From contig JAOUAE010000043.1 of assembly GCA_029861085.1 (NCBI GenBank), forward strand, positions 1 to 9,012: 9,012 nt of DNA, in the 5' to 3' direction. A program made the translations under genes and the position numbers. Under the pieces are notes generated by a model, which was not told the DNA's origin, did no database searches, and saw only the letters and a program-made list of their open reading frames with translations. Below, in pieces: positions 1 to 6,009 of this stretch (its first letter is position 1; each line of letters starts with the position of its first letter). Origin of the DNA: Candidatus Nitrosopumilus sp. (GTDB lineage: Archaea > Thermoproteota > Nitrososphaeria > Nitrososphaerales > Nitrosopumilaceae).

Positions 1-4
1 GAAG

Positions 5-301
5 ATGTTTGATGTAGCTGGATTTGGCATGTTGACTTTGACAACTAAAAAAATTGATGGAAAGTTTCATCCAGTGGGGGAAGAAGAATTTACCGCTGTA
101 ATTAATTCTGAAGATGGGCATGTAGCAATAATTGTAGATAGAGATGGTTTTACAAAGGCTCAATCTAAGGCTGTGGAAAAAGAGGAAGCAATAGAGATTT
201 ACAAAAAACTTCGAGATTCAGGAATTTTGGAATATCCAAAAAAAGAGGTTCAAATTTGGTCTGAAGCAAGACCGACAATTCAAAACGATACTGCTGAATA
301 A
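5..301 (+). CDS. Small protein of unknown function (98 aa)
   Basis: I do not recognise this protein. It is soluble-looking, with no signal peptide or membrane segment. The first half alternates short beta-like stretches (MLTLTTKKI, FTAVINS, HVAIIVD) and the second half is a charged helix (roughly residues 50-72) followed by an acidic tail, so a small alpha/beta fold is likely. The ATG at base 5 is so near the window edge that its promoter cannot be judged; an in-frame ATG at base 29 is an alternative, and the true start could lie outside the window. The TAA stop (299-301) directly abuts the stop of the opposite-strand UMP kinase gene, giving the palindrome TAATTA with no intergenic base. Codon use matches the neighbours. 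Coding status is fairly sure; function is unknown. Confidence 0.7.
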   Translation: MFDVAGFGMLTLTTKKIDGKFHPVGEEEFTAVINSEDGHVAIIVDRDGFTKAQSKAVEKEEAIEIYKKLRDSGILEYPKKEVQIWSEARPTIQNDTAE

Positions 302-985
302 TTATTTTGAAGGAAGGACTATTTTGGTGCCCACATTGCCACCCTTGATTGCTTTTTCAATGATTTTTGGATCAGCCTTGAGAATTCTTGTTTGAATTTT
401 AGATCGCTCAATAATTTTTAGAGCAACAATGTCCATCAGGTCATAGCCACCTGCAACAGAATCTTCATGAACTAACATGCTTTTCAAATTTTTCATTTCG
501 ATGCTCTTGAATTTTTTTGCCTGTTTGAATTTATTTGGATCCATATCATAAACTCCATCAACATCAGTAGCATTAAGAAATTGTTCTGCTTTTACTTTTT
601 CTGCAATCAATGCTGCAGTGCCATTGGTACTTTGACCAGGATGCAGACCACCTGCTACTACGATTAATCCGTCATCTACTGCATGTCTAACTTCTTGCAA
701 AGTAGTTGGTGGATGTGAGTATGCCTTGTTTTTTAGGGCATAAATCAGTAGTTTTGCATTTAATCTTGAAATTTCAATTCCCAATTCATCAAGGGTTGAT
801 TCGTCTGCTCCAGAGGACCTTGCATGGGAGATGTAATGTCTTGCGATGTTACCTCCCCCTGCAACAATAATTGGCTGGCAAATCTTGCTAATTTTTACTA
901 GAAATTCGGCATAGTCTTTTAAAATTTTGACATTATCTATGCCAAAAATTCTTCCTGATAGCTTGATTACAATTCGTTTTTTCAT
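302..985 (-). CDS. pyrH: UMP kinase, archaeal type (227 aa)
   Basis: This is uridylate kinase, which phosphorylates UMP to UDP with ATP in the cytoplasm, the step that feeds UTP, CTP and eventually deoxypyrimidine synthesis. It belongs to the amino-acid-kinase fold, not the P-loop NMP kinases. Visible motifs: N-terminal VIKLSG (6-11), the glycine loop GGGNIAR (44-50 region), the nucleotide and phosphate segment [18 protein letters not shown] (112-129), the acidic ATP/Mg segment [11 protein letters not shown] (140-150) and the C-terminal GTKI (219-222). The length of about 227 residues and the GLHPGQSTN motif fit the archaeal subfamily rather than the roughly 240-residue bacterial one. The ATG overlaps the TGA of the upstream HD-domain gene by 4 bases (ATGA), so it is the last gene of a translationally coupled operon with the HD protein and thymidylate kinase. 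Identification is firm. Confidence 0.95.
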   Translation of the reverse strand: MKKRIVIKLSGRIFGIDNVKILKDYAEFLVKISKICQPIIVAGGGNIARHYISHARSSGADESTLDELGIEISRLNAKLLIYALKNKAYSHPPTTLQEVRHAVDDGLIVVAGGLHPGQSTNGTAALIAEKVKAEQFLNATDVDGVYDMDPNKFKQAKKFKSIEMKNLKSMLVHEDSVAGGYDLMDIVALKIIERSKIQTRILKADPKIIEKAIKGGNVGTKIVLPSK

Positions 986-2217
986 TTTAGATCACCAAGG
1001 ATAGATTTTGCGGCAATTTCAACTTTTTTTCTGTTCTTTTCATGGGTATAGATTCTAAGTATGTTCATAAATCCGGAGATGGCTGAAACCACTGGTATTT
1101 CTGAAATCGGCATCTCTTTTGCAGATGATTTTCCACCCTCATTGGAAATCAAGACTATTGATTTTGACTCATTTTTTGATGGTGCAAGCGGGATAGAGGG
1201 AGTAGCTGAACTGTCTACAAAGATTTCATTTTCGTCAATTTTTGATTTCTTGGAAAGTTCAATTCTGAGTTCATCTGTTCGGGTTTTTTTCAGATTTGTT
1301 TGGCTGGTAAGTATTCTTTCAAACACACATTTTAGCAATTTTCTATTTTGATAATCTTCGGCTAACTGTCTGGCCCGTTTTAGCTTGGGAGATTTCGAAG
1401 ATATGAGAGATGATAGTACAAACTCATCTGTTAATCTAACGAATTCATTTAGATTAAAAGATGTAAACCCGAATTCATCATCAGACAACCTTAGCGCTTG
1501 AATGAGCATTACCTCTGCAGCACGTACGGTTTTATGAAAATATACTGCCTTGAACATTTGATATCTGGAATGCATCATCGATTCAAAAGAATACAGTGCC
1601 GAACGCTCCAATGCAATTTTTTTCTTATGAATTTCAAGTGACTGTGTAATTCTTTTGTGATCTACTTTTGCATGTTCAGCTCCAGTAAAATAGCCATCCC
1701 TGAGCAAATAGTCCATCATATCTGCACTCAAAGCTCCCGAAACAATTTCATTCAGATATTGAAATTTTGATTCTCCAAATGCAATCTTTGTTATTAGTTT
1801 TTTATCAAATCCAGTTTTGGATAATATATCACCAATTTCAGAGGTTAAGATTATTTTTTTGCCGTAATCCTCATGTGAGATTTTTTTTTCTTGTATTACT
1901 TCTTCAAATAGATGAGAAAAGGGTCCGTGACCAATATCATGCAGTAAACCTGCGATGCGCAAGACCTGAACATCATCAGAATTTAGAAGTCCTTTTTCAT
2001 TTAATGCAAAACCTGCCTGACTGGCAATGTGCATGACTCCCAAAGAATGCTCAAATCTGCTATGCTGGGCTGAGGGATAAGTCAAATGTGCACCAGAAAG
2101 CTGCTTTATCCGTCTTAATCTTTGAAAAAGAGGACTGTCAATTATTGGGAGCTCATAGTCATAGACACGAATAAAGTCATGAATCGGATCTATGATGTCC
2201 AGATAGTTTTTTTTCAT
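982..2217 (-). CDS. HD-domain phosphohydrolase, SAMHD1/YwfO-like (COG1078 type), 411 aa
   Basis: A metal-dependent phosphohydrolase of the HD superfamily, in the group that includes SAMHD1 and bacterial YwfO-like dNTP triphosphohydrolases. The N-terminus carries the family signature: DPIHDFI (10-16), [10 protein letters not shown] (31-40), HSRFEHSLG (52-60) and [12 protein letters not shown] (91-102). The expected metal ligands are all visible: His57, His93-Asp94 and Asp166 in [11 protein letters not shown] (164-174). The C-terminal third is less conserved; residues 335-368 are Ser/Lys-rich and probably a flexible linker. The exact substrate cannot be read from sequence; dNTP hydrolysis is inferred from family and from neighbours. 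The start overlaps the thymidylate kinase stop by 4 bases and its own stop overlaps the UMP kinase start by 4 bases, so all three are probably co-translated. The intact active site argues for a working enzyme. Confidence 0.9.
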   Translation of the reverse strand: MKKNYLDIIDPIHDFIRVYDYELPIIDSPLFQRLRRIKQLSGAHLTYPSAQHSRFEHSLGVMHIASQAGFALNEKGLLNSDDVQVLRIAGLLHDIGHGPFSHLFEEVIQEKKISHEDYGKKIILTSEIGDILSKTGFDKKLITKIAFGESKFQYLNEIVSGALSADMMDYLLRDGYFTGAEHAKVDHKRITQSLEIHKKKIALERSALYSFESMMHSRYQMFKAVYFHKTVRAAEVMLIQALRLSDDEFGFTSFNLNEFVRLTDEFVLSSLISSKSPKLKRARQLAEDYQNRKLLKCVFERILTSQTNLKKTRTDELRIELSKKSKIDENEIFVDSSATPSIPLAPSKNESKSIVLISNEGGKSSAKEMPISEIPVVSAISGFMNILRIYTHEKNRKKVEIAAKSILGDLK

Positions 2218-2816
2218 AGGCCCAGCTTTTTTGAGAATGTTTTTAGAATTTCCTCGTGTACTTTTTCCTTAGGTTTTGATGCGTCAATTATTTTCCAATG
2301 TTTTTTCTTTGCAGTAGTGCGATAGATTTCAGATATTTTTCTTGAAAATTGTTCATTTTTCTCAAACTTGTCTCTTTTCATAATCTTTCCCTTTTCATTT
2401 CGTGGAGATCTTGAAAAAGATTCTTTTTGTGTGACGTCAAGTAAAATTACAAGATCAGCTTTTGGAAGTCCGACATCAAGGTTTTCAAGCCATTTTTGCT
2501 TCATGCCGTTTGCTAAACCATAGATCAGGTTTGAATGATAATAGCGATTCATAATTAAAACAGAATTTTTTTCTTGGGCTGCTAATATTTCATCTAATTT
2601 TTCCCACCTGTTTGCAGCCAACAAACAATGAATTACTTGGGGTGGAAATTTTCGTTTTCCATCCAGATATTTTCTGATCTCTTTTCCTACAGGGGTTGTG
2701 TAATCAGGGAAATGAAATAGCTTGGTCTTGACTTCTCTTTTTTTGAGTGCTTTTTCAAGCAAGATTGACTGGGTTAATTTTCCCGCTTGGTCTCCGCCTT
2801 CAATTACAACTATCAT
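2214..2816 (-). CDS. tmk: Thymidylate (dTMP) kinase, eukaryote-like type (200 aa)
   Basis: P-loop nucleoside monophosphate kinase, expected to convert dTMP to dTDP. The layout matches the family: P-loop EGGDQAGKLTQ (6-16), dTMP-site FPDYTTPVGKEI (36-47), the ANRWE segment (68-72) preceded by HCLLA, a DRY-like motif NRYYHSNLIYG (90-100) and a basic lid region (about 134-150). The AANRWE and QAGK features resemble the human and yeast enzymes (SANRWE, DRAGKST) more than bacterial ones. Two key positions differ from the usual: the Ser/Thr after the P-loop lysine is Leu14 (Thr15 follows), and the Asp of DRY is Asn90. It could therefore be a dTMP kinase with altered chemistry or a related NMP kinase. 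The ATG at 2816 is supported by a TATA-like box 27 bp upstream, implying a leaderless mRNA. It is the first gene of the operon with the HD protein and UMP kinase. Confidence 0.87.
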   Translation of the reverse strand: MIVVIEGGDQAGKLTQSILLEKALKKREVKTKLFHFPDYTTPVGKEIRKYLDGKRKFPPQVIHCLLAANRWEKLDEILAAQEKNSVLIMNRYYHSNLIYGLANGMKQKWLENLDVGLPKADLVILLDVTQKESFSRSPRNEKGKIMKRDKFEKNEQFSRKISEIYRTTAKKKHWKIIDASKPKEKVHEEILKTFSKKLGL

Positions 2817-2837
2817 GATTATAAAACAAGAGAAATT

Positions 2838-2849
2838 AATTAATTAAAA
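2838..2849 (-). promoter_or_regulatory. TATA-like promoter of the tmk-HD-pyrH operon
   Basis: On the minus strand this reads TTTTAATTAATT, centred about 27 bp before the tmk ATG. That is the archaeal TATA-to-transcription-start distance, so transcription would begin at or next to the start codon. The TTAA repeats leave the exact register open. Confidence 0.4.
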
Positions 2850-2854
2850 GTCTA

Positions 2855-3130
2855 TCAAGACAACAGAAACTGGCATTGACATGTTATGTCATTTGATAAA
2901 AATAATCCTAATGAAAACACTACCAATGGATTTTCACTCATAGAATTAGATGGGTTATGATGTATTGATGATTGATCATATGTTTCTTTAATGGCAAGAT
3001 TTGCCATGAATTCAATAGATCCATATTCAGATAATTTTAATTTTAATTCTTCTTTTTGTTTCGGTAGATTATCTTTAGTTGTCTCAATTCTTTTTCTTAC
3101 TTCTATTTTAAAATCTTCATTATTTGACAT
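2855..3130 (-). CDS. Short protein of unknown function, possibly C-terminally truncated (91 aa)
   Basis: Not recognised. The first 55 residues are highly charged and helical (KIEVRKRIETTKDNLPKQK, then EELKLKLSEYGSIEF) with no signal peptide. Residues 56-65 are Ser/Asn/His-rich, like a linker. A hydrophobic stretch (SENPLVVFSLGLFLSN, 65-80) would suit the start of a membrane helix, but the protein ends soon after in the unusual tail ITCQCQFLLS. That change of character suggests the 3' end was lost by frameshift or deletion, leaving a shortened gene; a genuinely short protein is also possible. The ATG at 3130 has a TTTTAT box centred about 22 bp upstream, slightly closer than ideal. The gene precedes the tmk operon on the same strand with 38 bases between, but tmk appears to have its own promoter. 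Confidence 0.5.
   Translation of the reverse strand: MSNNEDFKIEVRKRIETTKDNLPKQKEELKLKLSEYGSIEFMANLAIKETYDQSSIHHNPSNSMSENPLVVFSLGLFLSNDITCQCQFLLS
2877..2891. repeat. Perfect 6-bp inverted repeat TGACAT-GTT-ATGTCA
   Basis: Two perfect 6-base arms with a 3-base centre lie in the 3' tail of the unknown gene and about 61-75 bp before the tmk start. The spacing and position would suit a dimeric regulator site acting on the tmk operon, or simply a short hairpin at the end of the upstream message. No T-run follows on the minus strand close enough to call it a terminator. Confidence 0.35.
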
Positions 3131-3148
3131 TATATTGTTAAACTGATC

Positions 3149-3154
3149 ATAAAA
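3149..3154 (-). promoter_or_regulatory. TATA-like box upstream of the 91-aa gene
   Basis: Minus-strand TTTTAT, centred about 22 bp before the ATG at 3130. The box is short and the spacing a little tight for archaea, so this is only a candidate. Confidence 0.3.
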
Positions 3155-3157
3155 GAA

Positions 3158-3177
3158 TGCAATTTAAGGATGCAATT
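3158..3177. repeat. Direct repeat TGCAATT x2, 13-bp period
   Basis: TGCAATT occurs at 3158-3164 and again at 3171-3177. The pair lies between the 50-residue reading frame and the 91-residue gene, just upstream of the latter's TTTTAT box (minus strand, 3149-3154). A tandem protein-binding site near a promoter is possible; chance is not excluded in DNA this AT-rich. Confidence 0.3.
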
Positions 3178-3192
3178 GTTTTAAATTTATTT

Positions 3193-3345
3193 TTATCCTA
3201 ATTCCTTTCCTATCTTTTGACATTCTTTTTTCCAATAAAGCACATTCTTCTTTTTTGAAATATTCTTTTGTTCCACGTAGGTCTTAAAGTACCGCCCTAA
3301 ACTATATCCCCATACACGTTGTGCTCCCAACTGAATTTGAACCAT
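3193..3345 (-). CDS. Small basic protein of unknown function (50 aa)
   Basis: A 51-codon frame with ATG at 3345 and TAA at 3193 lies in what would otherwise be a 316-base intergenic gap. The translation looks like a protein rather than noise: it begins MVQIQLGAQRVWGYSLGRYF, continues through KTYVEQKNI (21-29) into a lysine-rich stretch (31-40) and ends ECQKIGKELG. It has two tryptophans, five tyrosines/phenylalanines in all, regularly placed charges and no low-complexity run. It is basic and probably helical, with no signal peptide or membrane segment. Only seven sense codons lie between the preceding in-frame TGA and the ATG, so the start is well bounded. A weak ATTATAG box lies about 35 bp upstream. 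I cannot name a family. Lys/Arg richness with aromatics could suit nucleic-acid binding, which is inference only. Confidence 0.5.
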   Translation of the reverse strand: MVQIQLGAQRVWGYSLGRYFKTYVEQKNISKKKNVLYWKKECQKIGKELG

Positions 3346-3427
3346 CAAACATTTTCCAGTAAATCATGCTTTTCGCTATAATGCTAGTTAGTATCATATT
3401 GCGTGCTTAAGGTGGACCAAATTCTGT

Positions 3428-3439
3428 CAAGATTTATAA
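3428..3439 (+). promoter_or_regulatory. BRE/TATA promoter of the Hsp20 gene
   Basis: CAAGA followed by TTTATAA (3433-3439) gives a good archaeal BRE-TATA arrangement. Transcription would start near 3462-3463, two or three bases before the ATG at 3465, so the mRNA is essentially leaderless. This placement also rules against the upstream TTG at 3447 as the start, because it would lie before the transcript begins. Confidence 0.6.
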
Positions 3440-3464
3440 CCAAAAATTGAGTATACAACACAAA

Positions 3465-3845
3465 ATGGGGCTTGTTAGCGAAGTAATCAAAGAGATTGGA
3501 AACAAATCAAGAGAGTTCTATGAATTTGTTTTACCGCCAATTGACATGTATCGCAATGAAGATAACCTCAAAGTAGTAATTGACATTCCAGGATTTAACA
3601 AAGATGACATCAAGCTGGTTTTGTGCGAAGACATACTTTCTATCAAGGCTCAAAAAGAAGTCGATGAAAAGAAATCAGAGACATTAATTTCAAATCAAAG
3701 ACCAAACATTATTGATAAAAAAATCAGACTGCCAATTGACATCAAACAAGGTGAAGAAAAAATCGAATCAGCAAAATATGAAAATGGCATTCTTACATTA
3801 ATTATTCCCGTAACAAAAAAGGGAAAAAATATCTCAATAGAGTAA
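3465..3845 (+). CDS. Hsp20/alpha-crystallin small heat-shock protein (126 aa)
   Basis: Small heat-shock protein: an ATP-independent holdase that binds unfolding proteins in the cytoplasm as large oligomers. The alpha-crystallin domain spans about residues 24-117 (numbered from the ATG at 3465). Visible marks are PPIDMY (24-29), LKVVIDIPGFNKDDIKL (35-51), KKIRLPIDI (85-93) and the family signature in AKYENGILTLIIP (103-115, the A-x-x-x-N-G-x-L motif). The protein ends in an I-x-I motif (ISI, 123-125), the C-terminal tail that docks on neighbouring dimers. The N-terminal arm is short (about 23 residues). The frame stays open upstream to a TTG at 3447, but the TATA box at 3433-3439 places the mRNA start at about 3462, so the ATG is preferred. 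Translation ends in a double stop, TAATAA, 4 bases from the stop of the convergent UbiB-like gene. Confidence 0.93.
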   Translation: MGLVSEVIKEIGNKSREFYEFVLPPIDMYRNEDNLKVVIDIPGFNKDDIKLVLCEDILSIKAQKEVDEKKSETLISNQRPNIIDKKIRLPIDIKQGEEKIESAKYENGILTLIIPVTKKGKNISIE

Positions 3846-3849
3846 TAAT

Positions 3850-5394
3850 CTAATATTTTCTAAACAATACAGAAATTCCCATAATAATACCAGAACCAAT
3901 CATTCCTGTCAAACCAGCAGATTCACTAGACTGAAACAGGATTGCAGAACCTACAAAAATTGCAGAGGCAAAGATGCTTCCTCCGATTAGAACCACTGGC
4001 TTTCTTTTTTTCATGTGGAACTGGAATTCGCCCATGAGTTTTTCCATCTCAGGTCCGATTCGTAGTGCAGTGTCAATTGATTTTGAGAAACTATCAAAAG
4101 AAATCTTTAGTTCTTTAACATATGCCCCCATAATCAAATTTTCTTCTTCTAAAATATTTTTCAAGACTTTGACAAATTTAAAATCAACATTATGTGTTTT
4201 GTATATTCCCTCAATTATTGATGCCATTCTCATGTACAAAGCCAAATTCTTGGGCAATACAAATGGGAATTTGCTCATGGTTTGATTTGCAAGCTCCATC
4301 AAACTTTGTACTTCCATTTCATCAGGTTTATCTCCATGCATTGCACGAATAGAAAGTTCAATTCCTTTTTCAATTACTGATCTGTTATGTCCAGGAATCA
4401 ACATTTGAAGATCGCTCATGGCATTGACAACTCTTGGGGGATTTTTTTCAACTAGTGCAAGATAAAGTCGAATTAGCTTGAATCGTGTCTCATCATTTAT
4501 CTTTCCAACCATCCCATAGTCATACAAGATGAGCTTTCCCTCATTAGTTACTGCGATATTTCCAGGGTGAGGATCCGCATGAAAAAGTGAATGCTTGAGA
4601 AGCATGGTAAAAAAGACCTTATGGACATCAATTACTAGCTGCTCTCTGTCAATTCCCTTCTCGTCTAGGGCCTGAACATCTGTAACTTTGATTCCTGGAA
4701 GATATTCCATTGTCAGGACATTTTTTGAAGAATAATCATCAAAAACTGAAGGTACGATTACCTGATTGGTTCCTTTCATATCATTTTTGATTTTTTTAAG
4801 ATTTTTAGACTCTATAGTATAGTCCATCTCCTCATAGACGGTTTCAATGAATTGAGAAAGCATGGCCTTTGCTGAATAGCGTAAATTTGGATCAACGAAT
4901 CTTAATGCCAATGGAAGAATTTTTTTTAAAATTTTAAGATCTTGCGCTACAATTTTTTCAATGCCAGGTCTTTTTACTTTGACAACAATTTGCTGGCCAG
5001 AGATAGAACCACGATATACTTGACCTATTGATGCACCGGATATGGAATTGGTATCTATCTCATCAAATTTTTCATCAATTGGGCCAAGATCTTTTTCGAT
5101 TATTGGTTTTACCTGATCAAAAGGAGCAACAGGAACGCTGTCTTGCAGTTTTGCAAGCTCTTCCAGATATGGTTGCGGTAGGATATCAGCTCTTGAAGAA
5201 AGCCACTGACCGAGTTTTATGTAGACAGGTCCTAGTGAAATGAATGCATCAAGGGCCTTACGAGCATTTTTTCTGAATTGTTCCAAGTCAATTTCATTTT
5301 TCTTTTGATTGATCCAAATTTTCCTGTCTTTGCGTAAAGCCAAAACTGACGGCAAAAGTTTGACCAGTATTTGAATTGTTCTAACAGCAGACAC
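3850..5394 (-). CDS. UbiB/AarF/ABC1 (ADCK-like) atypical kinase family protein (514 aa)
   Basis: An atypical protein-kinase-like ATPase of the family known from ubiquinone synthesis and lipid homeostasis (UbiB, COQ8); its role in archaea is not settled. Motifs in order: KxGQ segment YIKLGQWLSSRADILP (58-73); A-rich loop region SISGASIGQVYRG (117-129); Lys139 in VVKVKRPG; ExD motif at 189-191; catalytic HADPHPGNI (272-280); DFG-like DYG (292-294). The C-terminus has two hydrophobic helices (about 467-487 and 494-511) that would anchor it as a hairpin, as in UbiB. All main catalytic residues are present. The A-rich loop reads SGAS rather than the usual AAAS. The start is GTG at 5394, supported by GGAG 8 bases upstream; no ATG lies near. 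It follows the preceding gene's stop by 5 bases, so it is probably co-transcribed with it. Confidence 0.92.
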   Translation of the reverse strand: MSAVRTIQILVKLLPSVLALRKDRKIWINQKKNEIDLEQFRKNARKALDAFISLGPVYIKLGQWLSSRADILPQPYLEELAKLQDSVPVAPFDQVKPIIEKDLGPIDEKFDEIDTNSISGASIGQVYRGSISGQQIVVKVKRPGIEKIVAQDLKILKKILPLALRFVDPNLRYSAKAMLSQFIETVYEEMDYTIESKNLKKIKNDMKGTNQVIVPSVFDDYSSKNVLTMEYLPGIKVTDVQALDEKGIDREQLVIDVHKVFFTMLLKHSLFHADPHPGNIAVTNEGKLILYDYGMVGKINDETRFKLIRLYLALVEKNPPRVVNAMSDLQMLIPGHNRSVIEKGIELSIRAMHGDKPDEMEVQSLMELANQTMSKFPFVLPKNLALYMRMASIIEGIYKTHNVDFKFVKVLKNILEEENLIMGAYVKELKISFDSFSKSIDTALRIGPEMEKLMGEFQFHMKKRKPVVLIGGSIFASAIFVGSAILFQSSESAGLTGMIGSGIIMGISVLFRKY

Positions 5395-5399
5395 CAGAT

Positions 5400-5774
5400 T
5401 TACTCCAAATAACTTTTAATTTTTTTTGTTCCAACATATCCCAGATATCCAGAAATAATTGGGAAAATTATACCTGAAGCTAAAGATGATTTCTTGCTAC
5501 GAAATTTTTTTGCAATTTGTAAACCAGTAAAGGCTGCACATGTAAGACCAATTAGTACCTCAGGTGCATCATGAACTAAATGTCCCATTGGATTTACTCT
5601 TGGATCAACTCTGTCAGTGTGAACTAAAAATTTATCATGATATTCTCTGATGTGTAAATTGCCATAACGGTATTGCTTTTCTGCACCATTTTTTTGCCCA
5701 AGAATAGTTTCTTCTGCTTTTTCTAGCATGAATTCACGCAATTCCTTTGGGACCTCAATCTCATCGTCAGGCAT
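5400..5774 (-). CDS. Small membrane-associated protein of unknown function (124 aa)
   Basis: Not recognised. The frame extends to an ATG at 5798, but that ATG is part of a TATA-like sequence (TTATATG). An ATG at 5774 lies 25-26 bp downstream of the box centre, so I prefer 5774 and a leaderless mRNA, with a protein beginning MPDDEIEVPKEL. The N-terminal half is charged and soluble-looking and includes HTDRVDPRVNPMGHLVHDAPE (60-80 counted from 5798), a Pro/His/Asp-rich stretch that may be conserved. Two hydrophobic segments follow (about 81-97 and 106-123 in the same numbering), separated by the basic KKFRSKK, consistent with a hairpin in the membrane. Its stop is 5 bases before the UbiB-like gene, which also ends in a two-helix hairpin, so the products may act together at the membrane. 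That link is inference. Confidence 0.72.
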   Translation of the reverse strand: MPDDEIEVPKELREFMLEKAEETILGQKNGAEKQYRYGNLHIREYHDKFLVHTDRVDPRVNPMGHLVHDAPEVLIGLTCAAFTGLQIAKKFRSKKSSLASGIIFPIISGYLGYVGTKKIKSYLE

Positions 5775-5796
5775 GATCGCAAGATCAAGTAATTGC

Positions 5797-5802
5797 ATAT
5801 AA
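5797..5802 (-). promoter_or_regulatory. TATA-like box of the unknown gene/ubiB-like operon
   Basis: Minus-strand TTATAT, centred 25-26 bp before the ATG at 5774. The upstream ATG (5798) overlaps this box, which argues that 5774 is the true start and that the two-gene transcript is leaderless. Confidence 0.45.
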
Positions 5803-5825
5803 CCTTACGGTCTAGAAAATGCTTC

Positions 5826-5864
5826 AGCCTAAGACCAAAAACATGTTGTATTTTGGTGACGGCT
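5826..5864. repeat. Intergenic hairpin with 7-bp perfect stem
   Basis: ACCAAAA (5834-5840) and TTTTGGT (5851-5857) pair perfectly around a 10-base loop that itself contains the palindrome ACATGT. A second outer stem AGCC (5826-5829) with GGCT (5861-5864) extends it past a small internal loop. It lies 52-90 bp upstream of the preferred start at 5774, so before the predicted transcription start; a DNA-level operator or the end of an upstream transcript is more likely than a leader structure. Confidence 0.4.
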
Positions 5865-6009
5865 AGATTGGATTTTGTAAATTAGTATTTATCACTCACT
5901 GAGAATTTCTACTAGTCCCTTTTGAGCAAATTTTATTCATTGAATGTATAAAATGAAATATTTTTCAGATGCCGTTTTACGCCAACTGTTGAACATGCAA
6001 AAAAGATCT

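Noticed and set aside
1061..1351. 96-codon plus-strand open frame
   Set aside because: It is opposite the C-terminal part of the HD protein; the Phe/Ser-rich translation is typical of antisense of a Lys/Glu-rich gene.
302..2816. Defence island interpretation of the HD-domain gene
   Set aside because: The neighbours are housekeeping nucleotide kinases, with no nuclease, toxin, transposase or CRISPR gene nearby; kept only as a remote possibility in the operon finding.
3310..3350. tRNA-like strings on the minus strand (GGTTCAAATTC and AGTTGGGAGC)
   Set aside because: The order is wrong for a tRNA (T-loop-like before D-loop-like), no acceptor stem pairs, and the bases are codons of the 50-residue frame.
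3974..4285. 103-codon plus-strand open frame
   Set aside because: It lies wholly inside the UbiB-like gene, whose catalytic motifs and C-terminal helices are intact on the other strand.
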